From NCBI GenBank assembly GCA_019233755.1, contig JAFAMD010000031.1:62001-126000 (forward strand): a stretch of 64,000 nucleotides of DNA, in the 5' to 3' direction. A program made the translations under genes and the position numbers. Below, in pieces: positions 36,421 to 45,038 of the stretch (its first letter is position 1; each line of letters starts with the position of its first letter). This stretch comes from Acidobacteriaceae bacterium (GTDB taxonomy: Bacteria > Acidobacteriota > Terriglobia > Bryobacterales > Bryobacteraceae). The notes below the pieces were generated by a model that was given only the letters and a program-made list of their open reading frames with translations, was not told the DNA's origin and did not search any database.

Positions 36421-37650
36421 ATGAACCAAAAATCTGTGAAAAAAGCCGCTGAAGACGCTCCTGCGACTGTTGAAATAGAGAAGCTGGTCTATGGAGGAGA
36501 GGCCCTTGCGCGCCTGGAAGGCCAGGTGGTGCTGGTACCGTTCGTGCTGCCGGGTGAAGCCGTTTCCGTACGAACGCAGCGCGTCAAGACCGGCCTGCTG
36601 CGAGGCTTCGAACCACAAGTCCTGCGCCCTTCCGTTGAGCGCGTACAGCCACGCTGCGAATACTTCGGTTCATGCGGCGGATGCCACTATCAGCATGCAT
36701 CCTACGAGTTTCAGCTCCAGCAAAAACGACTGATTCTGCGGGACACGCTCCAGCGAGTGGGCGGCATCGCCTACGACGGCGATATAGCAACCATCAGCGG
36801 AGATCCATGGTTCTACAGGAATCGCATTCAACTTCATTTTTCCGAGGGCGAAGCCGGCTTCCATATGGCGGGGTCTCACGACCTGTGCGCCATAGATCAC
36901 TGCTATATCTCGTCGCCGGTGCTGCTTGATGTGATCGCGCAGTTGCGGCTGGCGGTGAAGCGTCCCGAATGGCCGAAATTCTTGCGGACGCTTGAGATCT
37001 TTTCGAATGAGCGCGAGGTTCAACTCAACATCGTCGACTCTACGCGGCCCGTGGCGGCGCGTTTTTTCGATTTTTGCAGTACATTCATGCCTTTGCTCGC
37101 CCGCGGCCCGATTGAGTACCCGGCGGCCGGCTTTACATTTCGCATTAGCCGCAGCTCCTTTTTTCAGGTAAATCGTTTCTTGGTGGACGCGCTCGTCGAG
37201 GAGGTTCTTCGGGACGAGGAAGGCGCCCGGGCGGTTGACCTCTACGCCGGAGTTGGTCTTTTTTCCCTTCCGCTGGCACGCCGCTTCCGCGAACTCGATG
37301 CTGTAGAGCGAGGCGCCTCAGCGTTCCGCGACCTGGAGGCGAACGCAGCATCGCAAAATGTGACCGTTCGTGCTTCTAAAACGGCTGCCGAAGATTTTCT
37401 GCGTTCCCTCAGCAGTGCACCCGACCTCCTGGTTGCAGATCCGCCCCGTTCGGGTCTCGACCGCGAAGCCACGGCGGAATTGCTGCGCATCAAACCGCAG
37501 CGCCTCAAGCTGGTGAGCTGTGATCCTGCAACTCTCGCGCGGGATGTAAAAAAGCTTCTGGCGGAATATCAGATCCGCCGTTTGACGCTGCTCGATTTAT
37601 TTCCGCAGACTTATCATTTCGAAACGGTTGTGCACCTCGAGAGGAAGTGA
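36421..37650 (+). CDS. rlmD: 23S rRNA (uracil-C5)-methyltransferase, RlmD type
   Basis: The protein has 409 residues from ATG 36421; a GTG at 36418 is directly before it. An N-terminal TRAM-like domain (about 10-60) is followed by the iron-sulphur Cys cluster CEYFGSCGGCHYQH, the SAM-binding LYAGVGLFSLPLA, the motif ADPPRSGLDREA and the catalytic Cys in LVSCDPATLARDV. It methylates a uracil in 23S rRNA. Family assignment to RlmD is by similarity and could also be RlmCD. It ends next to the VWA gene, stop to stop. Confidence 0.88.
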   Translation: MNQKSVKKAAEDAPATVEIEKLVYGGEALARLEGQVVLVPFVLPGEAVSVRTQRVKTGLLRGFEPQVLRPSVERVQPRCEYFGSCGGCHYQHASYEFQLQQKRLILRDTLQRVGGIAYDGDIATISGDPWFYRNRIQLHFSEGEAGFHMAGSHDLCAIDHCYISSPVLLDVIAQLRLAVKRPEWPKFLRTLEIFSNEREVQLNIVDSTRPVAARFFDFCSTFMPLLARGPIEYPAAGFTFRISRSSFFQVNRFLVDALVEEVLRDEEGARAVDLYAGVGLFSLPLARRFRELDAVERGASAFRDLEANAASQNVTVRASKTAAEDFLRSLSSAPDLLVADPPRSGLDREATAELLRIKPQRLKLVSCDPATLARDVKKLLAEYQIRRLTLLDLFPQTYHFETVVHLERK

Positions 37651-40143
37651 CTAAGCGTCTCGCGAGCGGGAGAAAATGCCCGCGAGGCCATTCCATTTGC
37701 GCGCGAGCAGCTCCGCGATCGTCAGCGCAATGGCCAGGGCGAGGAATCCGGGCCAAAGCTGCCAGGTCGAGTAAAGCCTGCGGCCGTCCGCATCAAAAAC
37801 CGCATTCAGTGGAGGATTGAAGCGGCCGCCTGTCAAATCTGAAATTTGCTTCAAAAGCGCTTCGTTGGCGCCTGAATCGTGCAACTCCGGCGGGTCGCGA
37901 TAGAGACCAATCTCCGGGAATGTGCTCGAATCTTCCAGCGGACGGATGCGAAAAAGTCCGGTCGCGTTTGCGATATGAATTCGGCCCTGATAGTAATGCG
38001 ACGCGATCTTTTGAACGTTGATTGACTTGCGAAACCCGCGTGGACCAAGCATGAAAATGGGCGGGATTGCAGCCGGTTCGGGCGCCTCGGGCGCGAGGCG
38101 GTAAGTTACCACAACATCGCCATTCGCCCGATCGAATCGCGCGCGCCCTTCGCTCAGATCCGTATGCGCAAGCAGATCGCGGCTGATATTGATCCAAAAC
38201 CTGTCGAAGCCGGGCCACGTAACCCAGTTTTCAGCCCAGCGGCTCTTGGCGTCGGACGTGAACACCGCAGCGCGGCCCAACCCGTACTGCCATCGCACGT
38301 AAAGCGGATCCTTCTTCTGGTCATCAACCGCCAGAATTGTTTCGGCATCCGGTTTCGCCGTAAAGCGAACGTAGCCCTTAAGCAGCGGCGCATTCTCGAT
38401 ACCGGTGTCTTTGAGAATTTCGGCATGCTGCAGTACGATCGGCCGCATCGGTTTTTCGACCGCAGTCGCTCCGCTGTAATCCTGGACATCTTTCAACAGG
38501 ATTTGCTCGAGACCCTGCGGCTCATTCAGGAAATAACTTCGCCCACCCGCGGCTTCCGCGATTTTTTCAAGGTAACTGCGGTTCACGTCCTGGCCGAGAC
38601 CCACGGTAGAAATCGTGACGTCGTGTTGGGCCGCTTCCTTCGCCAGGTCCATGCTGTCGCCTTCCTCCGAGATACCGTCTGTGAGTAAGACGATGTGCTT
38701 ATACGTTGCTTGCGAAGGAAGTACATGGCGATATGCCTCCGCAAGAGCAGGGGCGATCTGAGTACCGCCGTCCGGCGTAATGCCCGAGATGAGACGTTTG
38801 ATCAACGATTTGTCCTGGGCAAATCGCATCGGCACAGCCCATTGAAACGAATTGTCGAAGATCAGGACACCGATCGTATCGCTGGATCGCAGATGGTCCA
38901 CAACGCCGATAGCCGAGAGTCGGGCCAGTTCGATCTTTCGACCCTCCATTGACGACGATTTGTCAATGATAAGAACAACCGACGTGCCTTCAGGCGTCCG
39001 CGGGGGCGCTATTTGCGCGGGTAATGCGCGGTCGAGCGCATCCATCTGCTTGTCGTTCTTGTAGACTTGATGCTCGCCGCCTATAAGCAGCAGGCCGCCG
39101 CCGTTTTTGACGTATTCCTCGAGCAGCGTCTTTTCTGCCGGAGTGAAAACGTTAAGATCAACATTGTTCAAAACCACCAGTTGAAAACTGCTGAGATCCT
39201 GCCCGAATTGTTTCGCATCGCGGTTAACTTCAAAGCCGGCTTCTGTAAACGCTTTCAGAAGGTTGCTTTCTGATCCGTTCGGGTCCTGCGAGAAATAAAG
39301 GACCTTTGCACGCCGCAGTTCAACGGCCTGCTCAAACTGCAATTCACCTGAGCCCGGCGTATGGATACGGCCCGCAATAGCAGTAACGCCACTCGATTTG
39401 ACACGCGCATGTACGCGAACCACGTTACTGCCGGCATCCAGTTCGAAAGCGCTCGCGCCGAGGTTATTACCGTCGGCGAAAATTTCCACCGATGCCCTCT
39501 CGCGTGAAGGCGAGGTGATATTCAGGTCTATAGGAATCTGCTCCCCGGCATATGCGTCGTGCGGCATCGAGACCGACTCCAGGTGCAGGCCCGTAGCTGA
39601 ACGGCCCGCAAGCGGCACTGTATCGACCGGAACGTGCAATTCCTGCAGTTCCGCGATCGCGCGTGCCGCACTGCCCTGGTTCTCATTGCCATCGCTGATC
39701 AGCAGCAGACGGGGAAGGTGGCCCGCTGGAACCGCCGCCATGCTGTCTGTGAGGGCCGCTTCCAGGTTCGTGCCGTTCTCGTCCGCGGTTCTTAAGAAAT
39801 GAGTACCTGCAGCTTCGGCGCGCATAAGCGGACGCGTGTGACTGGCAAAAGGGACAACGCGAACCCAGTTTCCCCGTTTGCGATGCTCGATGCGCGCCAC
39901 CAACGCCTCAGCGCGCGTAAGATCGTCGGCCGTTATGCTGCCGGACGTGTCGACCAAAATGACCAAAGCCGTCTTTCGGTCAGGCAACGTGACGACTGGT
40001 TGCGAGAACGAGAGCAGTATGGCCGAGAACGCTAGTCCCTTGAGCAGGAGATTGAAATGGCGCGCGGTCGAGTTCCAGGACGCCACGATCCAGGCGAGTG
40101 GAACGAGTGCCAATGGCAAGAGCCAGGGATGCACAAACGTCAT
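37651..40143 (-). CDS. Large membrane VWA protein with glutamine-amidotransferase-like segment
   Basis: The protein has 830 residues. Two N-terminal membrane helices (PWLLPLALVPLAWIVA and LLKGLAFSAILLSF) are followed by a VWA domain with the MIDAS motif D65-T-S-G-S (LVILVDTSGSITADD). A second VWA domain lies at about 390-560 (VVLIIDKSSSMEGRK, LLTDGISEEGDSMD). In between is a class-I-GATase-like region (FQLVVLNNVDLNVFTPAEKTLLEEYVKNGGGLLLIGG), which usually lacks catalytic residues in such proteins. A last membrane helix lies near the end (LWPGFLALAIALTIAELLA). It is the terminal gene of the MoxR cluster, and its ATG overlaps the upstream TGA. Confidence 0.88.
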   Translation of the reverse strand: MTFVHPWLLPLALVPLAWIVASWNSTARHFNLLLKGLAFSAILLSFSQPVVTLPDRKTALVILVDTSGSITADDLTRAEALVARIEHRKRGNWVRVVPFASHTRPLMRAEAAGTHFLRTADENGTNLEAALTDSMAAVPAGHLPRLLLISDGNENQGSAARAIAELQELHVPVDTVPLAGRSATGLHLESVSMPHDAYAGEQIPIDLNITSPSRERASVEIFADGNNLGASAFELDAGSNVVRVHARVKSSGVTAIAGRIHTPGSGELQFEQAVELRRAKVLYFSQDPNGSESNLLKAFTEAGFEVNRDAKQFGQDLSSFQLVVLNNVDLNVFTPAEKTLLEEYVKNGGGLLLIGGEHQVYKNDKQMDALDRALPAQIAPPRTPEGTSVVLIIDKSSSMEGRKIELARLSAIGVVDHLRSSDTIGVLIFDNSFQWAVPMRFAQDKSLIKRLISGITPDGGTQIAPALAEAYRHVLPSQATYKHIVLLTDGISEEGDSMDLAKEAAQHDVTISTVGLGQDVNRSYLEKIAEAAGGRSYFLNEPQGLEQILLKDVQDYSGATAVEKPMRPIVLQHAEILKDTGIENAPLLKGYVRFTAKPDAETILAVDDQKKDPLYVRWQYGLGRAAVFTSDAKSRWAENWVTWPGFDRFWINISRDLLAHTDLSEGRARFDRANGDVVVTYRLAPEAPEPAAIPPIFMLGPRGFRKSINVQKIASHYYQGRIHIANATGLFRIRPLEDSSTFPEIGLYRDPPELHDSGANEALLKQISDLTGGRFNPPLNAVFDADGRRLYSTWQLWPGFLALAIALTIAELLARKWNGLAGIFSRSRDA

Positions 40144-42077
40144 CGGGACACCAGCTCCTTTTCACGGCCCGCAGCAGGGTCGTTGCCCCTCCGTGCGGGG
40201 GCCGATGCGGCGCGCCGGCGAACACGCACGCGTGGGCCGAAGAGCATCCACTCGAGCAACAAACCTGTAGCGCCCAGTATTGCGAGCCATTTCCACAAAT
40301 CTACGGCAGACGGAGCGAACCGGCCGGAGACCGGTAAGCCTTGAGACGCAGTTGAGATTTGCCACGGGTATGCGCCCACATCCGGAAGCGTAAGAGAAGC
40401 GATGCGGTCGTGGCCCTCCGACGAGATATGGATAATGGTGGGGCGGCTCACGAACAGCTCCAGCGTGTGGTCCCGTATGGTGAAGGGCACACTCGCGCCG
40501 GATTCGTCTGTCACGCGAATCCCGTGCTCATCCGAATCTAGTGGCAGCGTCGTAGTGCCAACCTGCCCCGCAATGATCTCGTGGCGCTGAAAAGCAGCCG
40601 GGGACAGCCAGCGAAGCATGTTAGCAAACAGCAGAGGAGTGGTGATCTCGAATCTCAACTCACCCGCCAGCGGATCAAAACCTATGACCGCTAATTGAGC
40701 CTGGTCGGGGTGCGCAGGGCGGCCCACAATCACAGGACCCTCGGGTGCGCTCGCCACCACCGTGTCGGCATCGAATGTCTGGAACACCTCCGCCTCGGAA
40801 ACCGGCAATTCGCGCGTGCGCAGACCTGCACTTAATGCAGTTTCCGGGTTCCATTCCTTCACGGCGAGTTGGCTCACCTTCGTTTTGACCGGCAAAGGCG
40901 AATGCCCGGCTGGCGGCTGAATCCAGAGGCTCGGAATGGCAGGTGGATGCAAGGGGCAGAAGCGATCGAGAATCGCGATATCCGCATCCGGTCGCGGTTT
41001 GTATTCAGCCACGTTCAAGAACTGAACGTTCAAAGAGTGGTCTGGCGCCAGCAGCGGTTTAAGAGCATCAGGCCGGTCGGTAAACACGGCAACCCGTAAC
41101 GGGGCGTTGCGGGGCAGCTCGAGAACGGCGCGGCTATCGCTTGTCAGGTCGTCGGCGGGCTCAAGACTCGCCACCAATTGGCCTGCGACGTTTGTCAGAA
41201 ATTTGTATTCGGCTCCAACCTCCTGCCCCGGATTGAGCGCGAGGGTACGCACCGCAAAGGCAGTACCGGCGAATTGGGTTCGTAAATGCACAGTCCTGCG
41301 GGTGCCGCCGTAGTTTTTGACCGTGAGAAGGGCCTGCCAGGCCCCGTCAGAGGCATGCTTTACCGCGAGGTGACGAATGCCGCAGTGCTCCCGATTTGCG
41401 GGAACGGATAGAATCCGCAGATTTCCGACAGACTGCGCCGCCTCATTCTGCTCGGAAACGAGTTGCGGGCCGACATAGACGATCTCGCCAGGTTGGCGGC
41501 CTGACCACGCTTGCGCCTGATGGGCATAGGCGATCGCCTGCTCGGCATTCAGGCTTGCGTATCCTGGTTGAGATTCGTCGATCGCTTGCGCCAGCCGGGC
41601 GCGGTCAGATGTGAACGGAGTCGCAGGCAACGTTAGGCTGCCCGCCCGTACCAGCAGTACGCGATCGTTTGCGGGAAGAGCGGCGATGTACTGCCGGGCC
41701 TGGCGTTTTTCCTGATCCAGCAGAGTTCCCTGCCCTGCTCCGGCGGCAGCCTGCGACATCCGCTCGGCCGACCAGGCAGATGTATCGAGCAGCAGAACAT
41801 GGTCTCTGCCGCGGCGCCCGCGAGAACCCCACTGCAATTCCCCAATCGCGAGCAGCAGCAACAGTAGGCTCAGCAACTGCAATACCAGCGACCACGGTTC
41901 GTGCATCCTCCGGCGGCTTTGGCGCTGCTCCACAGTAAGCGCGGGAAGCCAGAATCGCATTGTCGAAACGACTCTCTTCCGCTGCGCCCGGTCCAGCAAA
42001 TACAGCAGTGTAATTACGCCGCCGAGCGTGCTCAGCAGCGCGAAAAACTCGCCCGCCGTGAGGTTGAGGAAAAACAT
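40140..42077 (-). CDS. BatA-domain/VWA-type membrane protein
   Basis: The protein has 645 residues. The N-terminus is the BatA domain (LNLTAGEFFALLSTLGGVITLLYLLDRAQRKRVVSTMRFW) with two helices, then a VWA-like fold starting LLLDTSAWSAERMSQ, whose MIDAS is degenerate (DTSAW in place of DxSxS). A beta-rich middle follows, and a final membrane helix (LWKWLAILGATGLLLEWMLFG) precedes a basic tail. It works with MoxR and DUF58 proteins in the same operon. Its stop overlaps the next gene's start at 40140-40143. Confidence 0.85.
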   Translation of the reverse strand: MFFLNLTAGEFFALLSTLGGVITLLYLLDRAQRKRVVSTMRFWLPALTVEQRQSRRRMHEPWSLVLQLLSLLLLLLAIGELQWGSRGRRGRDHVLLLDTSAWSAERMSQAAAGAGQGTLLDQEKRQARQYIAALPANDRVLLVRAGSLTLPATPFTSDRARLAQAIDESQPGYASLNAEQAIAYAHQAQAWSGRQPGEIVYVGPQLVSEQNEAAQSVGNLRILSVPANREHCGIRHLAVKHASDGAWQALLTVKNYGGTRRTVHLRTQFAGTAFAVRTLALNPGQEVGAEYKFLTNVAGQLVASLEPADDLTSDSRAVLELPRNAPLRVAVFTDRPDALKPLLAPDHSLNVQFLNVAEYKPRPDADIAILDRFCPLHPPAIPSLWIQPPAGHSPLPVKTKVSQLAVKEWNPETALSAGLRTRELPVSEAEVFQTFDADTVVASAPEGPVIVGRPAHPDQAQLAVIGFDPLAGELRFEITTPLLFANMLRWLSPAAFQRHEIIAGQVGTTTLPLDSDEHGIRVTDESGASVPFTIRDHTLELFVSRPTIIHISSEGHDRIASLTLPDVGAYPWQISTASQGLPVSGRFAPSAVDLWKWLAILGATGLLLEWMLFGPRVRVRRRAASAPARRGNDPAAGREKELVSR

Positions 42078-42086
42078 CTCGCCGTG

Positions 42087-42977
42087 CTACACACCTTCGA
42101 TGATCATCAAGGGTCCGAAAATCGCCTCCTCCACCGGAGTGCTCGTCGCGAGACCAGCATATCGCCCGCCATTGCGCATGGCGAGCTTTCGGATATCGGC
42201 TGCGTATTCATCAAAAGCGTCGGTGTACGCCCCGCGAGCTTGCCGGTCGACTATAATCTTTTCGCGCGCGCCGGACTCTGCGTCGATGAACTCAATCTCC
42301 CCGTCGCAGGAGGGTTCGCGGTCTTCCGTGCCCCACACCTGTATGAGCAGGAGTTCGTGGCCGAAGTCGGCAAGGTACTGCAGCGCTCGGCAGCAATCCG
42401 CGTCATCGAGAAAATCCGAAATGATGATGGTCAGGCCGCGCTGCGGGTAGGTGCTCAGGTACTCCCGGACTGTGTCAAGATAGTTCGTTCTCCCGCCAGC
42501 CCCCAAACTGCGCAGATAGGTCTCGGCCGGCTGGAACCGGTGCCGTCCGCCGCTGCACAGGAACGGATCGAGCAAGCGCGCAGAGAACGGTTGCAGCAGA
42601 ATGCTGTCCAGCCGGACGAGCCCGACATACATCAGGGCGGCCGCCAGCCGCCGGGCGTAGTCGAACTTGTTTGGCTCGCCCGGTCCGCTGCCTGCCAGCA
42701 TCGATGCGCTGGCGTCCAGTAGCAGGCGTACAGGCACACGCGGTTCTACCTGGAACATTTTCAGGAAAAGCTTTTCGAAGCGCATATACGCGCGCCAGTT
42801 CACTGCCCGCAAATCATCGCCCTGATGGAAGTTTCGATGATCCAGGAATTCCTGCCCGGGCCCCGGGAAGCGGGAGACGTTGTGACCTCCCACCAGGCCA
42901 TTGAACGACTTCTGCCAGTGCAACGTGAGCCGCTCCAGGCGTTCCAGGAAGTGACGATCAACGAGAGGCTCAGGCAT
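42087..42977 (-). CDS. DUF58 domain protein (VWA-like)
   Basis: The protein has 296 residues. The DUF58 signature HQGDDLRAVNWRAYMRFEKLFLKMFQVEPRVPVRLLLDASASM by its pattern combines the conserved GDD-x-R-x-x-NWRA with a VWA MIDAS motif (DASASM). DUF58 proteins are client partners of MoxR ATPases in metal- or membrane-complex assembly. It lies between the MoxR gene (21 bases) and the BatA-type gene (9 bases). Confidence 0.92.
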   Translation of the reverse strand: MPEPLVDRHFLERLERLTLHWQKSFNGLVGGHNVSRFPGPGQEFLDHRNFHQGDDLRAVNWRAYMRFEKLFLKMFQVEPRVPVRLLLDASASMLAGSGPGEPNKFDYARRLAAALMYVGLVRLDSILLQPFSARLLDPFLCSGGRHRFQPAETYLRSLGAGGRTNYLDTVREYLSTYPQRGLTIIISDFLDDADCCRALQYLADFGHELLLIQVWGTEDREPSCDGEIEFIDAESGAREKIIVDRQARGAYTDAFDEYAADIRKLAMRNGGRYAGLATSTPVEEAIFGPLMIIEGV

Positions 42978-42998
42978 TGAACGGCCTACCGTCTTTAA

Positions 42999-44000
42999 CT
43001 ACGCGCGATCACCTGCACCGTTCATGACTTTGCGTAGGACTGTCTCGGCTGTTTCACCGTCCGCGTGCGCATCAAAGTTGAGGATGATGCGATGGCGCAA
43101 AACGGCGGGAGCAACAGCCGCCACATCTTCGATGCTGAGGTGCAAACGTCCGCGCATGAATGCCAGCACGCGCCCGCACTCGATAAGCGCCTGAGCGCCG
43201 CGCGGCGAACTGCCGTAGCGTATATAGCGGTTCGTAATGGCGGGTGCCTCCCCGGCGCCGGGCTGGGTGGCCATCACGAGCTCGATCGCATACTCCTGCA
43301 CATGGGGCGCAACAACCACCTGCTTGCAGATGGTCTTGAGCTCGGCAATCTGGTGGCGATCCATAACCTGGTGGAGCGCCGGCTCATCCTGCTTCGTCGT
43401 GACCTCCACGATGCGGTTTAGATCCTCCCGTGTCGGGTACGTCACGAGAATCTTCATGAGGAAGCGATCTAGCTGGGCCTCCGGCAGCGGGTACGTGCCC
43501 TCCATCTCAATAGGATTCTGGGTCGCCATCACCAGGAACGGCGGTTCCAGCGAATAGGTATTCGTGCCGCTGGTGACCGTATGCTCCTGCATGGCTTCGA
43601 GAAGCGCGGACTGCGTTTTCGGCGTCGCACGGTTGATCTCATCGGCCAGGACAAGATTTGCGAAAACCGGGCCGGGCTGGAACCGCAGGCTCTTGTGGCC
43701 GAATTCGTCACTCTCCATCACCATGCTGCCCACGATGTCGCCGGGCATGAGGTCCGGCGTAAATTGGATGCGCGAGTAACGCAGATCCAGGACACGTGCC
43801 AGCGTGCGCAGTAACGTGGTTTTGCCCAGTCCGGGAACGCCTTCAAGAAGGACGTGGCCGCCCGCGATCAGGCAGATCAGGACGCCCTCAATGACATCCT
43901 GCTGGCCGACTATGACTTTCCCGATCTCCTCGCGGACGCGCAACAGGTCAGCAGTGGCCCGATCTACGAAAGCCCCGGCGGCGTTCAGAATCTCTGCCAT
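42999..44000 (-). CDS. MoxR-family AAA+ ATPase
   Basis: The protein has 333 residues. Walker A is GVPGLGKTTLLRTLA, Walker B LVLADEINRATPKTQ, and the sensor-1 region MATQNPIEMEGTYPLPEAQLDRFLMK is nearly invariant in MoxR proteins. The lid domain follows. It should act as a chaperone ATPase on VWA client proteins encoded by the genes behind it. It is the first of four cotranscribed genes and lies 42 bases after the CYTH gene, which may be part of the unit. Confidence 0.93.
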   Translation of the reverse strand: MAEILNAAGAFVDRATADLLRVREEIGKVIVGQQDVIEGVLICLIAGGHVLLEGVPGLGKTTLLRTLARVLDLRYSRIQFTPDLMPGDIVGSMVMESDEFGHKSLRFQPGPVFANLVLADEINRATPKTQSALLEAMQEHTVTSGTNTYSLEPPFLVMATQNPIEMEGTYPLPEAQLDRFLMKILVTYPTREDLNRIVEVTTKQDEPALHQVMDRHQIAELKTICKQVVVAPHVQEYAIELVMATQPGAGEAPAITNRYIRYGSSPRGAQALIECGRVLAFMRGRLHLSIEDVAAVAPAVLRHRIILNFDAHADGETAETVLRKVMNGAGDRA

Positions 44001-44042
44001 TTCACAATTTTAAGGGAGCAGGCGTGAACTTCCGGCGCCGCC

Positions 44043-44630
44043 TCACGTATTGTGTGATGCGAAAACCATGTTCGAGGGTTGCACGCCGCGCTGAGCGCAG
44101 TCGGCCAGGTACAACGCGCCGTAGCTTTCGAGTATGTAGTTTTGCGGTGTGAAGCCGAGCTTGCGGGCCGTGGCATCGATCCAATCCGCCGGTCCCTCAA
44201 TTTCCAGAAAATCGCCGATAGGGGTTTCATCAACGGTGACGACCCCGGCTGATGGTGCCGCATCGCTGACGAACTCCGTCCGGTACTTCTCATAGCGGAA
44301 GGAAGGGTGATAGCCGAGATGCCCAAGGATCTCCTCCAGCACGCCGGCCGACCCCACTGTGGTCTCCCTTTCCGGGCGTATCTTATGCGCGCCGGGTTCG
44401 TTACGGCCTTTCCACGTGAGGACAACCTTATCGCCGACCTCCCGCAACCGGAGGAGCATGCTCTTCCGGCGCAGATCCTGATCGGGGGTATCGTAGAGCG
44501 TGTTGGCTTCAAAGAGCCGTGGAACGGAAACGCGAAACCCGGCGGCCTTCATAACATGAACGATGTCTGCCGCCCGGCCGAGTCGTACTTTAACCTCTGT
44601 CTCGGTGCCGCTTGCCATAGGATAGAACAT
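44043..44630 (-). CDS. CYTH-domain (triphosphate-binding tunnel) protein, class IV cyclase-like
   Basis: The protein has 195 residues from ATG 44630 (or 44618). The hallmark ExExK is TETEVKVRL at the start. Further acidic and basic tunnel residues are in LRLREVGDKVVLTWKGR and RYEKYRTEF, and DFLEIEGPADWID closes the domain. CYTH proteins act on triphosphates (thiamine triphosphatase, polyphosphate phosphatase or adenylate cyclase IV). The frame extends into the tRNA gene, so that longer start is rejected. It precedes the MoxR operon. Confidence 0.85.
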   Translation of the reverse strand: MFYPMASGTETEVKVRLGRAADIVHVMKAAGFRVSVPRLFEANTLYDTPDQDLRRKSMLLRLREVGDKVVLTWKGRNEPGAHKIRPERETTVGSAGVLEEILGHLGYHPSFRYEKYRTEFVSDAAPSAGVVTVDETPIGDFLEIEGPADWIDATARKLGFTPQNYILESYGALYLADCAQRGVQPSNMVFASHNT

Positions 44631-44668
44631 GGCGTCTGCCGCCCGCTCTCTCTGGATTGTCTCACCCG

Positions 44669-44674
44669 TATAAT
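44669..44674 (+). promoter_or_regulatory. -10 box of the tRNA-Arg promoter
   Basis: A perfect TATAAT lies 18 bases before the tRNA start. No convincing -35 was seen at the usual spacing (the place reads CTCTCT-like). It overlaps the 5' region of the divergent CYTH gene. Confidence 0.45.
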
Positions 44675-44692
44675 TGAAAAGACCACCTACGC

Positions 44693-44769
44693 GCGCCCGT
44701 AGCTCAGTTGGATAGAGCGATTGACTTCGAATCAATAGGTCGGGAGTTCGAGCCTCTCCGGGCGCGCCA
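44693..44769 (+). tRNA. tRNA-Arg (anticodon TCG)
   Basis: The cloverleaf folds fully by eye. The acceptor GCGCCCG pairs with CGGGCGC, the D-arm is GCTC...GAGC, and the anticodon stem ATTGA/TCAAT holds loop CTTCGAA with anticodon TCG (reads CGA, arginine). The T-arm GGGAG/CTCTC (one G-U pair) has loop TTCGAGC. The discriminator is G, and CCA (44767-44769) is encoded. The 3' end is nearly repeated at 52304-52323, suggesting it was an integration site. Confidence 0.95.
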
Positions 44770-44770
44770 C
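44751..44770 (+). repeat. att-like repeat at the tRNA-Arg 3' end (left copy)
   Basis: The last 19 bases of the tRNA, including CCA, plus one base match 52304-52323 at 18 of 20 positions, with the last 13 (CCGGGCGCGCCAC) identical. This is the classical form of an integrase target at a tRNA 3' end. Confidence 0.55.
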
Positions 44771-45038
44771 AAGTCCTCTTCTTTCCGAGGCTTATCCGCC
44801 CCGTTCAAACGCTCCATCAACTCCATCGGACTGCGCCCACATGCAGGCGCATCTACAAGCGTCGACGAAGAGCCACGCTCACGGTACACCAATGACGATC
44901 AGTCAGAGTGATGTCGTCTAGCAAAGCATCCGGGAACAGAGATCGAATGCGGGGCTTCGGGCCGCGCTCATTCTGCCCGGCCCTGGAGTTGAAGCAACAC
45001 ACCATCGGCCCCGCGAATCCTTTTACCTCCGATGCTAA

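Noticed and set aside
41901..42722. Open frame of 273 codons on the plus strand
   Set aside because: It overlaps the DUF58 and BatA-type genes on the opposite strand and lacks recognisable motifs.
44631..44735. Extended start of the CYTH protein
   Set aside because: The extension would run into the tRNA-Arg gene, and the ExExK motif begins right after the ATG at 44618-44630.
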